Below, piece after piece: positions 26,257 to 35,646 of a DNA stretch of 64,000 bases (position 1 is its first letter; every line of letters starts with the position of its first letter). Origin of the DNA: Paenibacillus dendritiformis (GTDB taxonomy: Bacteria; Bacillota; Bacilli; Paenibacillales; Paenibacillaceae); contig NZ_LDIG01000080.1 of NCBI RefSeq assembly GCF_015845845.1, positions 1-64,000 on the forward strand, read 5' to 3'. The translations under genes were made by a program, and so were the position numbers. Below the pieces are notes generated by a model. That model ran no database searches and was not told where the DNA came from. It worked only from the letters and a program-made list of their open reading frames with translations.

Positions 26257-27193
26257 TGTGACGGGCCAAATGTACATGGATTTTCTGGCGGTTACACAAC
26301 AGGCAGCCATCGCCGCCTCCCTCTGGATAGGCAAGGGACGCAAGCAGGAGGCAGACGAAGCGGGCACTGCAGCGATGAGGGAGAACATGAACCGGATCGG
26401 CATGCGGGGCCGGATCGTGATCGGCGAAGGGGAGATGGATGAGGCGCCGATGCTCTATATTGGGGAACAGCTTGGCACCGGGCAAGGGCCTGAAGTCGAT
26501 ATTGCCGTAGATCCTGTCGAGGGCACGAGCTTGATGGCGAAGGGACAAGACAACGCTATTGCCGCCATCGCCGCTTCTTCTGGAGGCAGCCTGCTGCATG
26601 CTCCTGATATGTATATGAAGAAATTGGCGGTAGGGCCGCAGGCGGCAGGCCGCGTTCATTTAGACTGGCCCATGTCGGAGAATGTGCTCTCCGTGGCCGA
26701 TGCGCTTGGCAAAAAGGTGTCCGAGGTCACGGTTATGATTCAGGACCGCCCCAGACATGAGCGGTTGATTCGCGAGGTGTTGGATACGGGAGCCAGAGTC
26801 CGATTATTTTCCGATGGCGACGTGACCGGAGCTATTGCGACAGCGCTTGAAGAATGCAGTGTGGACATGCTGGCGGGAACGGGTGGGGCGCCGGAAGGCG
26901 TGCTTGCCGCCGCGGCGTTGAGATGCCTCGGAGGCGATTTCCAGGCTCAACTTCTCCCGCAACATGAAGGAGAAGTTGAGCGATGTATACAGATGGGGCT
27001 GCCTAAGCCCGGAACAATCCTGACTCTCGACGATATGGTACGATCGGACGACTGTCTGTTCGTCGCTACAGGCATCACGGATGGCATGCTTTTGCAAGGA
27101 GTGCGACGGAGGAACGGAGCCGCGCTGACTCATTCTTTTATCGCCTACAGGGGCAGCCATGCGAGGTACCAATTCATTGAATCTTATCATTAA
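26231..27193 (+). CDS. glpX: GlpX-type class II fructose-1,6-/sedoheptulose-1,7-bisphosphatase
   Basis: The lithium-sensitive phosphatase motifs are present: [18 protein letters not shown] near residues 63-80 and [20 protein letters not shown] near 96-115. The protein is the usual 320 residues when started from TTG at 26231, which has GGGAG nine bases upstream. A longer frame to 26177 lies within the preceding gene. GlpX enzymes hydrolyse fructose 1,6-bisphosphate, and some Bacillus relatives also act on sedoheptulose 1,7-bisphosphate. In this operon the latter activity would connect erythrose 4-phosphate to sedoheptulose 7-phosphate for the transketolase next door (inference). Confidence 0.85.
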   Translation: MITNAERSDVTGQMYMDFLAVTQQAAIAASLWIGKGRKQEADEAGTAAMRENMNRIGMRGRIVIGEGEMDEAPMLYIGEQLGTGQGPEVDIAVDPVEGTSLMAKGQDNAIAAIAASSGGSLLHAPDMYMKKLAVGPQAAGRVHLDWPMSENVLSVADALGKKVSEVTVMIQDRPRHERLIREVLDTGARVRLFSDGDVTGAIATALEECSVDMLAGTGGAPEGVLAAAALRCLGGDFQAQLLPQHEGEVERCIQMGLPKPGTILTLDDMVRSDDCLFVATGITDGMLLQGVRRRNGAALTHSFIAYRGSHARYQFIESYH

Positions 27194-27246
27194 GCTGGAT
27201 GCGGCCTCGCGATTCGCAGAGATCACAGGCCGGGAAGGAGGCGCGT

Positions 27247-29271
27247 GTGCCACAGAGAGGAATAGACATTGACGAGCGGTGCGTGAACACGATTCGAACA
27301 TTAGCGCTCGATGCCATCGAGAAGGCGGGATCGGGACATCCCGGCATGCCGATGGGGGCGGCCCCGATGGCATATGCGCTGTGGAGCCGTTTCATGAGCG
27401 TCAGCCCTGCGAATCCGGAATGGTTTAACCGGGATCGTTTCATTCTATCTGCCGGACATGGTTCGATGCTCTTATACAGTATTTTGCATTTATTCGGCTA
27501 TGACTTATCCCTGGAGGAATTAAGACAGTTCCGCCAATGGGGAAGCAGGACGCCCGGTCACCCCGAATACGGCCATACCCCTGGAGTAGAGGCGACAACG
27601 GGACCTCTGGGCCAAGGCATTGCGATGGCAGTTGGGATGGCCATGGCTGAGCGGCATTTGGCGGCTGTGTACAACCGGGACGGATTTCCGGTCATTAATC
27701 ACTATACGTACAGCATCTGCGGAGATGGCGATCTGATGGAGGGCGTGGCGGCGGAAGCGGCTTCGCTGGCTGGACACCTGAAGCTGGGCCGCCTGGTCGT
27801 CATGTATGATTCCAACGATATATCGCTGGACGGGGAACTCTCGAAGTCGTTCACCGAGGATGTGGCAGGACGCTTCCGTGCCTGCGGCTGGCAGGTGATT
27901 CGGGTCGATGACGGGAACGATCTCGAAGCGATTGCCCAGGCATTGGCCGAAGCCAGAGCCCACGCGGAGCAACCATCATTAATCGAGGTGAAAACGGTTA
28001 TTGGCTACGGATCGCCTAATAAGGGAGGCAAGTCGGATGCGCATGGCGCTCCATTAGGCCCGGATGAGGTCAGGTTGGTCAAGCAGCGGTATGACTGGCC
28101 TGCAGATGCCGAGTTTTATATTCCGGAGGAGGTGAGGGCCCATTTCCTTGAGCTGCGAATGGAGGGAGAACGCGCGGAACGGCAATGGAATGAGCTGTTC
28201 ACCCAGTATGCGAATGCCTATCCGTCCCTCGCGGCACAACTGCAATTGGCGATGAACGGAGACCTGCCTCCGGGGTGGGAGATCATGGTCCCCGTGTATC
28301 GCGCAGGGGAAGATAAGCTGGCGACGCGCGCTTCCGGAAGCGAGACGCTGCAAGCACTGGCCAGCCGCGTTCCTCAACTGCTGGGGGGTTCCGCCGACCT
28401 AGCATCGTCGAACAAGACATTGCTTCGAGGCGAAGCGGACTTCAGCCCGGATGACTACAGCGGCCGCAACATCTGGTTCGGCGTGCGCGAATTTGCTATG
28501 GGCGCCGCGTTGAATGGAATGGCTTTACATGGCGGCGTCAAGGTGTTCGGAGCTACGTTCTTCGTCTTCTCCGATTACTTGCGCCCGGCGATTCGTTTGT
28601 CCGCGCTCATGAAGCTGCCTGTCGTGTATGTGTTCACCCACGACAGTATCGCGGTCGGCGAAGACGGGCCGACTCACGAACCGATCGAGCACTTGGCTTC
28701 CTTGCGCGCCATGCCGGATCTGTCCGTCTACCGTCCCGCAGACGGCAATGAGACGGCTGCCGCTTGGAAGCTGGCGCTGAGCAGCAAGGATCGCCCCTCT
28801 GTGCTCGTGCTTACACGGCAGGAGCTGCCTACGATTGTTGATCACGTAACTGCCGATGAAGGAGTAAGGCGCGGAGCTTATGTCCTGGCTCAAGCGGCGG
28901 GGGAGCCTCACGGCCTATTATTGGCTTCCGGTTCCGAGGTGAGTCTGGCGCTTGATGCCCGGAAGGCGTTGGCGGCCAGAGGATGGCATGTGGCGGTCGT
29001 CAGCATGCCGAGTTGGGATCGATTCGAGCAGCAACCGGACGATTACAAAGAAACGGTGCTGCCCGCCCAGGTCAAGGTGCGACTGGCCATAGAAATGGGC
29101 AGCTCCTTGGGCTGGAGCCGTTATACCGGTCCAGAGGGGAGCGTGCTCGCGATCGATCGGTTCGGCGCATCGGCTCCTGCAGACCGATTGCTTCAGGAAT
29201 ATGGGTTTACCGTCGATAATGTGGTGTCCGAATTCGAGAAGCTGCTTCGAAAAAGCGTCCCGGATCTTTGA
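27247..29271 (+). CDS. tkt: Transketolase
   Basis: This thiamine diphosphate enzyme moves two-carbon units between sugar phosphates. The N-terminal domain shows [28 protein letters not shown] and [20 protein letters not shown]. The cofactor motif is [18 protein letters not shown] with the distal SNDISLDG. The middle domain carries the catalytic glutamate in [14 protein letters not shown]. Length is 674 residues from GTG 27247, chosen because AAGGAGG lies five bases upstream. As last gene of the operon it would use the erythrose 4-phosphate produced by the upstream enzymes. A housekeeping transketolase should also exist elsewhere in the genome (inference). Confidence 0.92.
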   Translation: MPQRGIDIDERCVNTIRTLALDAIEKAGSGHPGMPMGAAPMAYALWSRFMSVSPANPEWFNRDRFILSAGHGSMLLYSILHLFGYDLSLEELRQFRQWGSRTPGHPEYGHTPGVEATTGPLGQGIAMAVGMAMAERHLAAVYNRDGFPVINHYTYSICGDGDLMEGVAAEAASLAGHLKLGRLVVMYDSNDISLDGELSKSFTEDVAGRFRACGWQVIRVDDGNDLEAIAQALAEARAHAEQPSLIEVKTVIGYGSPNKGGKSDAHGAPLGPDEVRLVKQRYDWPADAEFYIPEEVRAHFLELRMEGERAERQWNELFTQYANAYPSLAAQLQLAMNGDLPPGWEIMVPVYRAGEDKLATRASGSETLQALASRVPQLLGGSADLASSNKTLLRGEADFSPDDYSGRNIWFGVREFAMGAALNGMALHGGVKVFGATFFVFSDYLRPAIRLSALMKLPVVYVFTHDSIAVGEDGPTHEPIEHLASLRAMPDLSVYRPADGNETAAAWKLALSSKDRPSVLVLTRQELPTIVDHVTADEGVRRGAYVLAQAAGEPHGLLLASGSEVSLALDARKALAARGWHVAVVSMPSWDRFEQQPDDYKETVLPAQVKVRLAIEMGSSLGWSRYTGPEGSVLAIDRFGASAPADRLLQEYGFTVDNVVSEFEKLLRKSVPDL

Positions 29272-29312
29272 CCAGACGGGCATTTTTATCAAGATGAATG
29301 AGTACGTAATAG

Positions 29313-29355
29313 AAAGACGAAGGTCTGGCGTAAATTGCACCTTCGTCTTTTTTTT
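29313..29355 (+). terminator. Intrinsic terminator of the polyol operon
   Basis: AAAGACGAAGGT at 29313-29324 pairs perfectly with ACCTTCGTCTTT at 29339-29350 and runs into a T tract through 29355. It separates the polyol operon from pxpB. Confidence 0.93.
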
Positions 29356-29447
29356 GGTATGACATAGTTGAGAGATGTATGGAATGGGTATTCATATTCA
29401 CGGCATTTATGGGAGATGAGAGAATGCACGTCGAGGAGGGAGCGGGG

Positions 29448-30131
29448 ATGCATTTTTATCCGCTTGGAGATGCCGCGGTCGTGGTGGAATTCGATACGGT
29501 CATCGGGCCGGCATCTCATGAACAAGTCCGATTGTTGTCGCTATATCTCGATCATCATCCGATTCCGGGAATGATCGAATATGTCCCCGCTTTTACCACG
29601 GTAACGGTATTTTACGATCCTGTAGTACTGCGGTATGAAGAGGCGAAAGCCAAGCTGGAAAGGGCCGTAGAACAGACGGCGGATATGCGGCTTGATGAGA
29701 AAGCACGCGCTGTCGAAATTCCGGTATGCTACGGCGGGGAATTCGGTCCCGATCTGGAGGATGTCGCCGCGCATAACCATCTGACGCCAGATGAGGTTGT
29801 GCGCATTCACAGTAGCGCCGAGTACCTGGTCTACATGATTGGGTTTGCGCCAGGTTTTCCGTATCTTGGCGGCATGCCGGAGCGCATTGCCGCACCGAGG
29901 CGATCTTCGCCGCGCTTGGCGATTCCGGCGGGCTCGGTCGGAATTGCCGGGAAGCAGACGGGGGTCTATCCCATTGTCACGCCAGGCGGCTGGCAGTTGA
30001 TCGGCCGGACGCCGGTTCCGTTATTTCGCCCGGATATGACCCCTCCGACCTTGCTAAGGGCAGGGGATACGATACGCTTCGTCCCGATAACTGAGAAGGA
30101 ATACGATTGCTGGGAGGAGCATGCGATTTGA
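29448..30131 (+). CDS. pxpB: 5-oxoprolinase subunit PxpB
   Basis: PxpB, also known as the KipI-like subunit, is one part of the ATP-dependent 5-oxoprolinase that recycles pyroglutamate to glutamate. The characteristic YMIGFAPGFPYLGGMP and GSVGIAGKQTGVYP motifs are present in the C-terminal cyclophilin-like half. The ATG at 29448 is chosen for the GAGGAGGG eight bases upstream and a start (MHFYPLGDAAVVVEF) typical of the family; earlier ATGs at 29424 and 29379 are possible. It overlaps pxpC by four bases. Historic annotation as a kinase A inhibitor comes from the B. subtilis homologue KipI. Confidence 0.92.
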   Translation: MHFYPLGDAAVVVEFDTVIGPASHEQVRLLSLYLDHHPIPGMIEYVPAFTTVTVFYDPVVLRYEEAKAKLERAVEQTADMRLDEKARAVEIPVCYGGEFGPDLEDVAAHNHLTPDEVVRIHSSAEYLVYMIGFAPGFPYLGGMPERIAAPRRSSPRLAIPAGSVGIAGKQTGVYPIVTPGGWQLIGRTPVPLFRPDMTPPTLLRAGDTIRFVPITEKEYDCWEEHAI

Positions 30132-31105
30132 GCATCCGGGTTGAGACGGCAGGCCTGCTTACGACGGTACAGGATAGCGGGCGCTTCGGATTCCAGAAAT
30201 GCGGCGTGCTGGCGAGCGGCGCCATGGATGCGGTGGCGCTCAGACTGGCCAATCTTCTGGCAGGCAATCAGGAAGGGGCGGCGGCTCTGGAGATTACGCT
30301 ATTAGGGCCTAAGCTTGTATTCGAAAAGGCGGCAGTGATTGCCCTGGCGGGCGGGAATTTGTCCCCTGTCGTGGACGGTGTGTCCCTTCCGCTATGGCGG
30401 CCTATCTATATACCGGCCGGCAAGACGCTCACCTTCGGCAGGGCGGTGTACGGTTGCCGGATCTATCTTGCGGTCGCAGGCGGGATTCATGTTCCCGAAG
30501 TGATGGGTAGCCGCAGTACGTATTTGCGGGCCGGCATGGGCGGATTTCGCGGCCGGGCGCTTCAAGCGGGCGATGTGCTGGAGACGGGAGCGTCAATGTT
30601 ATGGCGGGACATGGCTTCAGACGAAGCCGTCGTGCTTCCGTGGGGGGCCAGTCATGAGCTTCGTCCGGCCTATCAGGACAATCCGGTGCTGCGCGTGGTG
30701 CGAGGACCGGAATATCATCGCTTCGATGAAGAGAGCAGACGGAAGCTCTGGGCGGAGCAATTCCGCGTCATGCCTCAATCGGATCGGATGGGATACCGGC
30801 TGGAAGGCGTGCCGTTGGCAGTAGCAGAGCCACTGGACATGGTCTCGTCAGCCGTTGGCGCGGGCACGATTCAGGTGCCGCCGGAAGGCAAACCGATCGT
30901 GCTGCTGGCCGACCGGCAGACGGCTGGCGGATATCCGCGTATCGCGCACGTGATTAGCGTAGATCTGCCGCTGATAGCCCAGGTGAAGCCGGGTGGACAG
31001 ATACGGTTCGAAGAGGTTTCTCTGGAGGAAGCACAGGAGTTATATGTGATGCGGGAGCACAGCATCGCTCAATTCAGGCAGGGGCTGGCCCTGCAAGCCC
31101 GTTAG
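30128..31105 (+). CDS. pxpC: 5-oxoprolinase subunit PxpC
   Basis: PxpC (KipA-like, biotin-dependent carboxyltransferase-like fold) is the second 5-oxoprolinase subunit. The N-terminal [20 protein letters not shown] and the central [11 protein letters not shown] plus DRMGYRLEG stretches are family hallmarks. Translation is best started at TTG 30128, which overlaps the pxpB stop as TTGA and has GGGAGGA about nine bases upstream, giving 325 residues. The tight coupling of B and C fits the heteromeric enzyme. Confidence 0.92.
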   Translation: MSIRVETAGLLTTVQDSGRFGFQKCGVLASGAMDAVALRLANLLAGNQEGAAALEITLLGPKLVFEKAAVIALAGGNLSPVVDGVSLPLWRPIYIPAGKTLTFGRAVYGCRIYLAVAGGIHVPEVMGSRSTYLRAGMGGFRGRALQAGDVLETGASMLWRDMASDEAVVLPWGASHELRPAYQDNPVLRVVRGPEYHRFDEESRRKLWAEQFRVMPQSDRMGYRLEGVPLAVAEPLDMVSSAVGAGTIQVPPEGKPIVLLADRQTAGGYPRIAHVISVDLPLIAQVKPGGQIRFEEVSLEEAQELYVMREHSIAQFRQGLALQAR

Positions 31106-31116
31106 GAGGGATTCGC

Positions 31117-31872
31117 GTGTACAAGATAGACATCAACTGCGATATGGGAGAAAGCTTCGGCGCCTATCGGATGGGGACGGATGAAGAGATTTTGCCGTTC
31201 GTCACCTCGGCGAATATCGCCTGCGGCTTTCATGCCGGCGATCCGTCGGTCATGAGGAAGACGGTGGCCGCGGCGCTTGCGCACGGGGCTGCCATCGGGG
31301 CGCATCCGGGACTGCCTGATCTGGCAGGCTTCGGCCGCCGCAATCTCGACATCACTCCGGAGGAAGCCTATGACATTGTCGTGTATCAGGTTGGCGCATT
31401 ATTCGGATTCGTCAAGGCAGCAGGCGGGAACATGCGGCATGTCAAGCCGCACGGCGCCCTGTACAACATGGCCGCTTCCCGTCGGCCATTGGCTGATGCG
31501 ATCGCCCGCGCGGTCTATGACATTGACCCGGAGCTCATCCTGTTCGGCCTGTCGGGCAGTGAATTGGTCCGAGCGGGGCAGGCCGCGGGGCTTCGAACCG
31601 CGCATGAAGTATTTGCCGACCGGACGTATCAGGAGGACGGTTCATTGACCTCGCGCCGGGAAGCCCATGCGCTGCTTACGGACACAGAGCAAGCGGTGCA
31701 GCAAGTTGTTCGCATGGTGCGAGAAGGCGTTGTCCGCTCTGTGCAGGGCCATGACGTGGCGATTCAGGCCGATACGGTCTGCATTCACGGCGACGGCGCG
31801 CATGCGCTGGCCTTTGCCCGCAGCCTGCGGGAGCGGTTGGAACAGGCGGGTATTGCGGTTCAGCCTGTGTAG
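31117..31872 (+). CDS. pxpA: 5-oxoprolinase subunit PxpA (LamB/YcsF family)
   Basis: PxpA is the third subunit and belongs to the LamB/YcsF family. It begins [19 protein letters not shown] and contains [24 protein letters not shown] and [10 protein letters not shown], all diagnostic. The GTG start at 31117 follows GGAGGG. Length 251 matches the family. With pxpB and pxpC it completes the enzyme; no transporter gene accompanies the set here. Confidence 0.94.
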   Translation: MYKIDINCDMGESFGAYRMGTDEEILPFVTSANIACGFHAGDPSVMRKTVAAALAHGAAIGAHPGLPDLAGFGRRNLDITPEEAYDIVVYQVGALFGFVKAAGGNMRHVKPHGALYNMAASRRPLADAIARAVYDIDPELILFGLSGSELVRAGQAAGLRTAHEVFADRTYQEDGSLTSRREAHALLTDTEQAVQQVVRMVREGVVRSVQGHDVAIQADTVCIHGDGAHALAFARSLRERLEQAGIAVQPV

Positions 31873-31963
31873 TTGAGAGGGAACTGGATGGGGGAGTTGT
31901 GATGACCTCGTTCGAGCGGTTGGAAATGGTTCGGTAACATGTTGAGCAATGACCCTGTAAGAT

Positions 31964-31977
31964 GCGCATTAATGCGC
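31964..31977. promoter_or_regulatory. Perfect 14-base palindrome between pxpA and the first CRISPR leader
   Basis: GCGCATTAATGCGC is a perfect palindrome in a 213-base stretch (31873-32085) that otherwise holds no gene. It might be a regulator site or the remnant of a terminator; nothing links it to a specific protein. Confidence 0.3.
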
Positions 31978-32085
31978 GAGTGATGAATTGTTGTATATAC
32001 GGACTCGAAAGGCACTATATTATGAAACTGCAAAATGTGGTAACTTATAGATAATAGATTTAACGATAGAGACCCCCAAGTTCTA

Positions 32086-32274
32086 GTGCGAATGTATAGT
32101 GCACATGAATTTCCCGGGGGATTCGCACCATGAAATTACTATATTATAGGAAGAATCCATATTATGGTTTGTGGCAAAGGTGAGAAACGACCTACTTTAG
32201 ATTGATTCTATAGCTAATTTGATTTATTTAATCATAACAAGAGCGAAAAATGATTGGAACAATCATTTTTCGCT
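32086..32274 (+). promoter_or_regulatory. Leader of CRISPR array 1
   Basis: This A/T-rich leader starts with a 43-base element bounded by GTGCGAAT (32086-32093) and its inverse ATTCGCAC (32121-32128), which recurs in both other leaders. It ends with a perfect 14-base inverted repeat: AGCGAAAAATGATT at 32242-32255, loop GGAAC, partner at 32261-32274. That hairpin abuts the first repeat. The sequence around 32205-32225 (GATTGATTCTATAGC) is also shared with leader 2. Leaders promote array transcription and guide spacer insertion at the first repeat. Confidence 0.8.
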
Positions 32275-34853
32275 GTCGCATCCTACGCGGATGCGTGGAT
32301 TGAAATGATAGCGCTCAAGTCCGACCCTAGAAAGATGTATCCGTCGCATCCTACGCGGATGCGTGGATTGAAATACCGAAACTTGATGAAACTCATCGAC
32401 CCGAAAGGGGTCGCATCCTACGCGGATGCGTGGATTGAAATGTAGTCCAGTCGAGGAGGTGATTTTATTTACGGACAGTCGCATCCTACGCGGATGCGTG
32501 GATTGAAATAATTCAGATATCCCCTTTCGGATTTTAATTAGGCAGTCGCATCCTACGCGGATGCGTGGATTGAAATAATCGCTGTCAGCATATCGCCTAG
32601 CAAGTCATACACGTCGCATCCTACGCGGATGCGTGGATTGAAATGTTCGTGTCCTTGACTCGGTTCAGGGCCGTCGCCAGGTCGCATCCTACGCGGATGC
32701 GTGGATTGAAATTTTGGGTACCGTGGCACCCGGTAAAGCTGCTGCTGGTCGCATCCTACGCGGATGCGTGGATTGAAATATTGCCCCTCGATAAGTGCAA
32801 TACCCGCGTCTGTGTCGCATCCTACGCGGATGCGTGGATTGAAATAATCCGTGCGGGCATATCGACATTGGCAACATAGTCGCATCCTACGCGGATGCGT
32901 GGATTGAAATCCGCATCAGTGCCCCGGGTACTGTGTCCCGGTCTATCGTCGCATCCTACGCGGATGCGTGGATTGAAATTGATTAGGGGTGATGATCATG
33001 AGGCTGGACCAATGGTCGCATCCTACGCGGATGCGTGGATTGAAATACACCCAACGATGAAACAGGCGCTTATTCCGGCTGTCGCATCCTACGCGGATGC
33101 GTGGATTGAAATACGATCGACGTATGCGCGAATGAACAAAATCACAAGGTCGCATCCTACGCGGATGCGTGGATTGAAATACGATCGACGTATGCGCGAA
33201 TGAACAAAATCACAAGGTCGCATCCTACGCGGATGCGTGGATTGAAATACGATCGACGTATGCGCGAATGAACAAAATCACAAGGTCGCATCCTACGCGG
33301 ATGCGTGGATTGAAATAAACGGTGTGATTACTAGACTATATGGCAGTGGTGTCGCATCCTACGCGGATGCGTGGATTGAAATATTTTCTTTAATGGATTA
33401 TTTATCGTATGTACGGGTCGCATCCTACGCGGATGCGTGGATTGAAATCGCTGCGCGTTTTGTGGCAATCAATGAGCACATCGGTAGTCGCATCCTACGC
33501 GGATGCGTGGATTGAAATTTCGAATTTCGTCACTTTGCTATATTGGTCGCCATGTCGCATCCTACGCGGATGCGTGGATTGAAATTTGTACATCAGGTAC
33601 CCGCCGCCTATTGTCAGGAGCGTCGCATCCTACGCGGATGCGTGGATTGAAATATACAAAGCGACTATGCCAATTACCTCATGGGGGGTCGCATCCTACG
33701 CGGATGCGTGGATTGAAATGCTACATAACCGCCCGTTTTGCGGATTGTCGGCGTCGCATCCTACGCGGATGCGTGGATTGAAATATTTTCTGGATTAGTT
33801 TATCTATCCTAGCCATGGTCGCATCCTACGCGGATGCGTGGATTGAAATATTACTCAATCACCCCCAATATGTCATCTGCTTTAGTCGCATCCTACGCGG
33901 ATGCGTGGATTGAAATCAAAGTACCCGATGAGGTGCGATAAACTGTCATTTGTCGCATCCTACGCGGATGCGTGGATTGAAATATGCATGCGCGCTACCA
34001 ATAATACGACTACCACAGTCGCATCCTACGCGGATGCGTGGATTGAAATCTACCTCCCGCCGGCTTATTTGAGAGGGGGCCGCAGCGTCGCATCCTACGC
34101 GGATGCGTGGATTGAAATCCGTATAGGCTAACGTGTTTGGCTACGTAAAGGACAGTCGCATCCTACGCGGATGCGTGGATTGAAATAATCCGTCCTATGA
34201 CCGTATCGACCAGACCGAGCGTCGCATCCTACGCGGATGCGTGGATTGAAATGCGAATAGACCGGATACGGATTTCGAGTGGATGACCGTCGCATCCTAC
34301 GCGGATGCGTGGATTGAAATTGGTGGTGGGCCATGGATTATGCCCAAGATGGTGTCGCATCCTACGCGGATGCGTGGATTGAAATAATAAGGAATGTTAT
34401 GCGATCACATACGGCGGCGTCGCATCCTACGCGGATGCGTGGATTGAAATGTCTCACGCTGTTTCTCGGTGCATTTCCTCGAACTCGTCGCATCCTACGC
34501 GGATGCGTGGATTGAAATGAGAATCCCTCCGTCTGGCCGCTCGCCAATTGCCGTCGCATCCTACGCGGATGCGTGGATTGAAATAAGTCCATATTCCCGT
34601 TCGTAGCGTAGTTGCATTTGGGTCGCATCCTACGCGGATGCGTGGATTGAAATCTTGTCGTAGGTTCCTAGTAGGATGGCTCCATGGTCGCATCCTACGC
34701 GGATGCGTGGATTGAAATAAAGAAGAGCATGTCTTCGTTGATGAAGAGGACGCGTCGCATCCTACGCGGATGCGTGGATTGAAATCGTGCGCCGACGCTG
34801 GATACCGCCATGCCCGACTGGGTCGCATCCTACGCGGATGCGTGGATAGAGGA
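32275..34853 (+). CRISPR. CRISPR array 1, type I-C, 39 repeats and 38 spacers
   Basis: The 32-base repeat starts GTCGCATCCTACGCGG and ends GTGGATTGAAAT, with an internal stem GCATCC/GGATGC around the loop TACGC. This is a type I-C repeat. Spacers are 33-37 bases. Repeats begin at 32275, 32343, 32410 and so on to 34822. The last is degenerate after GTGGAT, and further decayed copies lie near 34893 and 34940, marking the old end. One spacer is present three times in a row (33113-33148, 33181-33216, 33249-33284). The leader on the left and decay on the right give plus-strand transcription. Peptides such as SYADAWIE in any frame here are translated repeats, not proteins. Confidence 0.97.
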
Positions 34854-34982
34854 CGAAGAAACTTACCAAAATAGTAAGCATTGTGGCATTCTACTCGCAT
34901 TCGTGGACCTCTCCAAGCAGTTCAAGCGCACATTTGAGCGTCGCATCCTGCACGGGCACGTAGAAAACATATGAAACCTAAG

Positions 34983-35040
34983 AAGCATCTATCCCCCTTA
35001 TCAAAAGATAATGCGGGGGCAGGATGCTTGTCTTTTTTTT
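34983..35040 (+). terminator. Terminator after array 1
   Basis: AAGCATC at 34983-34989 pairs with GATGCTT at 35023-35029, and CCCCC/GGGGG strengthens the inner stem. Eight T residues follow at 35033-35040. It ends array 1 transcription before the next operon. Confidence 0.85.
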
Positions 35041-35051
35041 GTGGAACACTT

Positions 35052-35095
35052 GTTCCCTGACAGGCCGTTGTCACTTTCTTCAACCATAATAGAAT
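35052..35095 (+). promoter_or_regulatory. Promoter/operator of the PH-domain pair, shared motif with cas3
   Basis: GTTCCCTGACA (35052-35062), five bases, then TTGTCA (35068-35073) form a dyad TGACA-N6-TGTCA. TTGTCA also serves as a -35 hexamer with TAGAAT 16 bases later (35090-35095). The same arrangement, with the same five-base gap, precedes cas3 at 38186-38207. Confidence 0.6.
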
Positions 35096-35124
35096 TTATA
35101 GTATCAGTACGAAGGAAGGTGAGG

Positions 35125-35646
35125 ATGTACGCAGCTATGAATACGACAGTTAGCGAGCAGCAACAACTGCATCCAAATGTGGTGCCATATTGGCGAATTT
35201 ATCGGCTTTTCTCTGCATTGAAGCGGACTGCGCTGGCAAGCATCCCGATCATCGTTTATTTGATGTGGTTGCCCCAATGGAAGTGGATCCTATATGTTGA
35301 TGCGGCCTATCTCTTGTTTCATTGGAGCAAAGACGTATTCTATATCATATATGGAGTTCGGTTCAGCTATGCCCGAAGAAGTTACGTCCTGACAACGGAT
35401 GAGATTGTGATTCGGTGGGGCAGCATATGGTCCGTCAATTCATCGGTTATTCCGCTTAGCCGTGTTCAGCATGTAGATATTGATCAGGACGTCATCCAGA
35501 AAAAGCTGGGCATATCTGAAGTCGTTATCGTAACGGCAGGTGATGCGACTGGCATCGTCGGTTTATTGGAAGATGATGCGAATAAACTGCGGCGGCAGGT
35601 CATTGAACTGGCGAAGATAGGTGAGACTGATGCGTACAATCCATAG
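35125..35646 (+). CDS. Bacterial PH-domain membrane protein (YdbS-like)
   Basis: The product has two adjacent hydrophobic segments (about residues 33-70) followed by a bPH2-type domain (SYVLTTDEIVIRWGSIWSVN, then IPLSRVQHVDIDQDVIQKKLG). This is the layout of YdbS of B. subtilis. The family's biochemical role is not settled; YdbS/YdbT are linked to resistance to certain antimicrobial compounds. The ATG at 35125 follows GAAGGAAGG; an ATG at 35137 is possible. The gene overlaps its larger partner by 17 bases. It sits between CRISPR array 1 and the cas genes, an unusual place for such a pair. Confidence 0.8.
   Translation: MYAAMNTTVSEQQQLHPNVVPYWRIYRLFSALKRTALASIPIIVYLMWLPQWKWILYVDAAYLLFHWSKDVFYIIYGVRFSYARRSYVLTTDEIVIRWGSIWSVNSSVIPLSRVQHVDIDQDVIQKKLGISEVVIVTAGDATGIVGLLEDDANKLRRQVIELAKIGETDAYNP

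Noticed and set aside
29356-29447. Riboswitch or T-box before pxpB
   Set aside because: The leader is too short and shows no conserved structure beyond the upstream terminator.
32254-34900. Many frames of 60-150 codons with repeated SYADAWIE- or FNPRIRVGCD-like peptides across the arrays
   Set aside because: They are translations of CRISPR repeats with variable spacers between; the leader, repeat regularity and cas genes explain the region fully. The same holds for 46641-47113 and 48089-49370.
34940-34966. Another functional CRISPR repeat after array 1
   Set aside because: Only the first ten bases match well and the 3' handle is lost; it is a decayed repeat.
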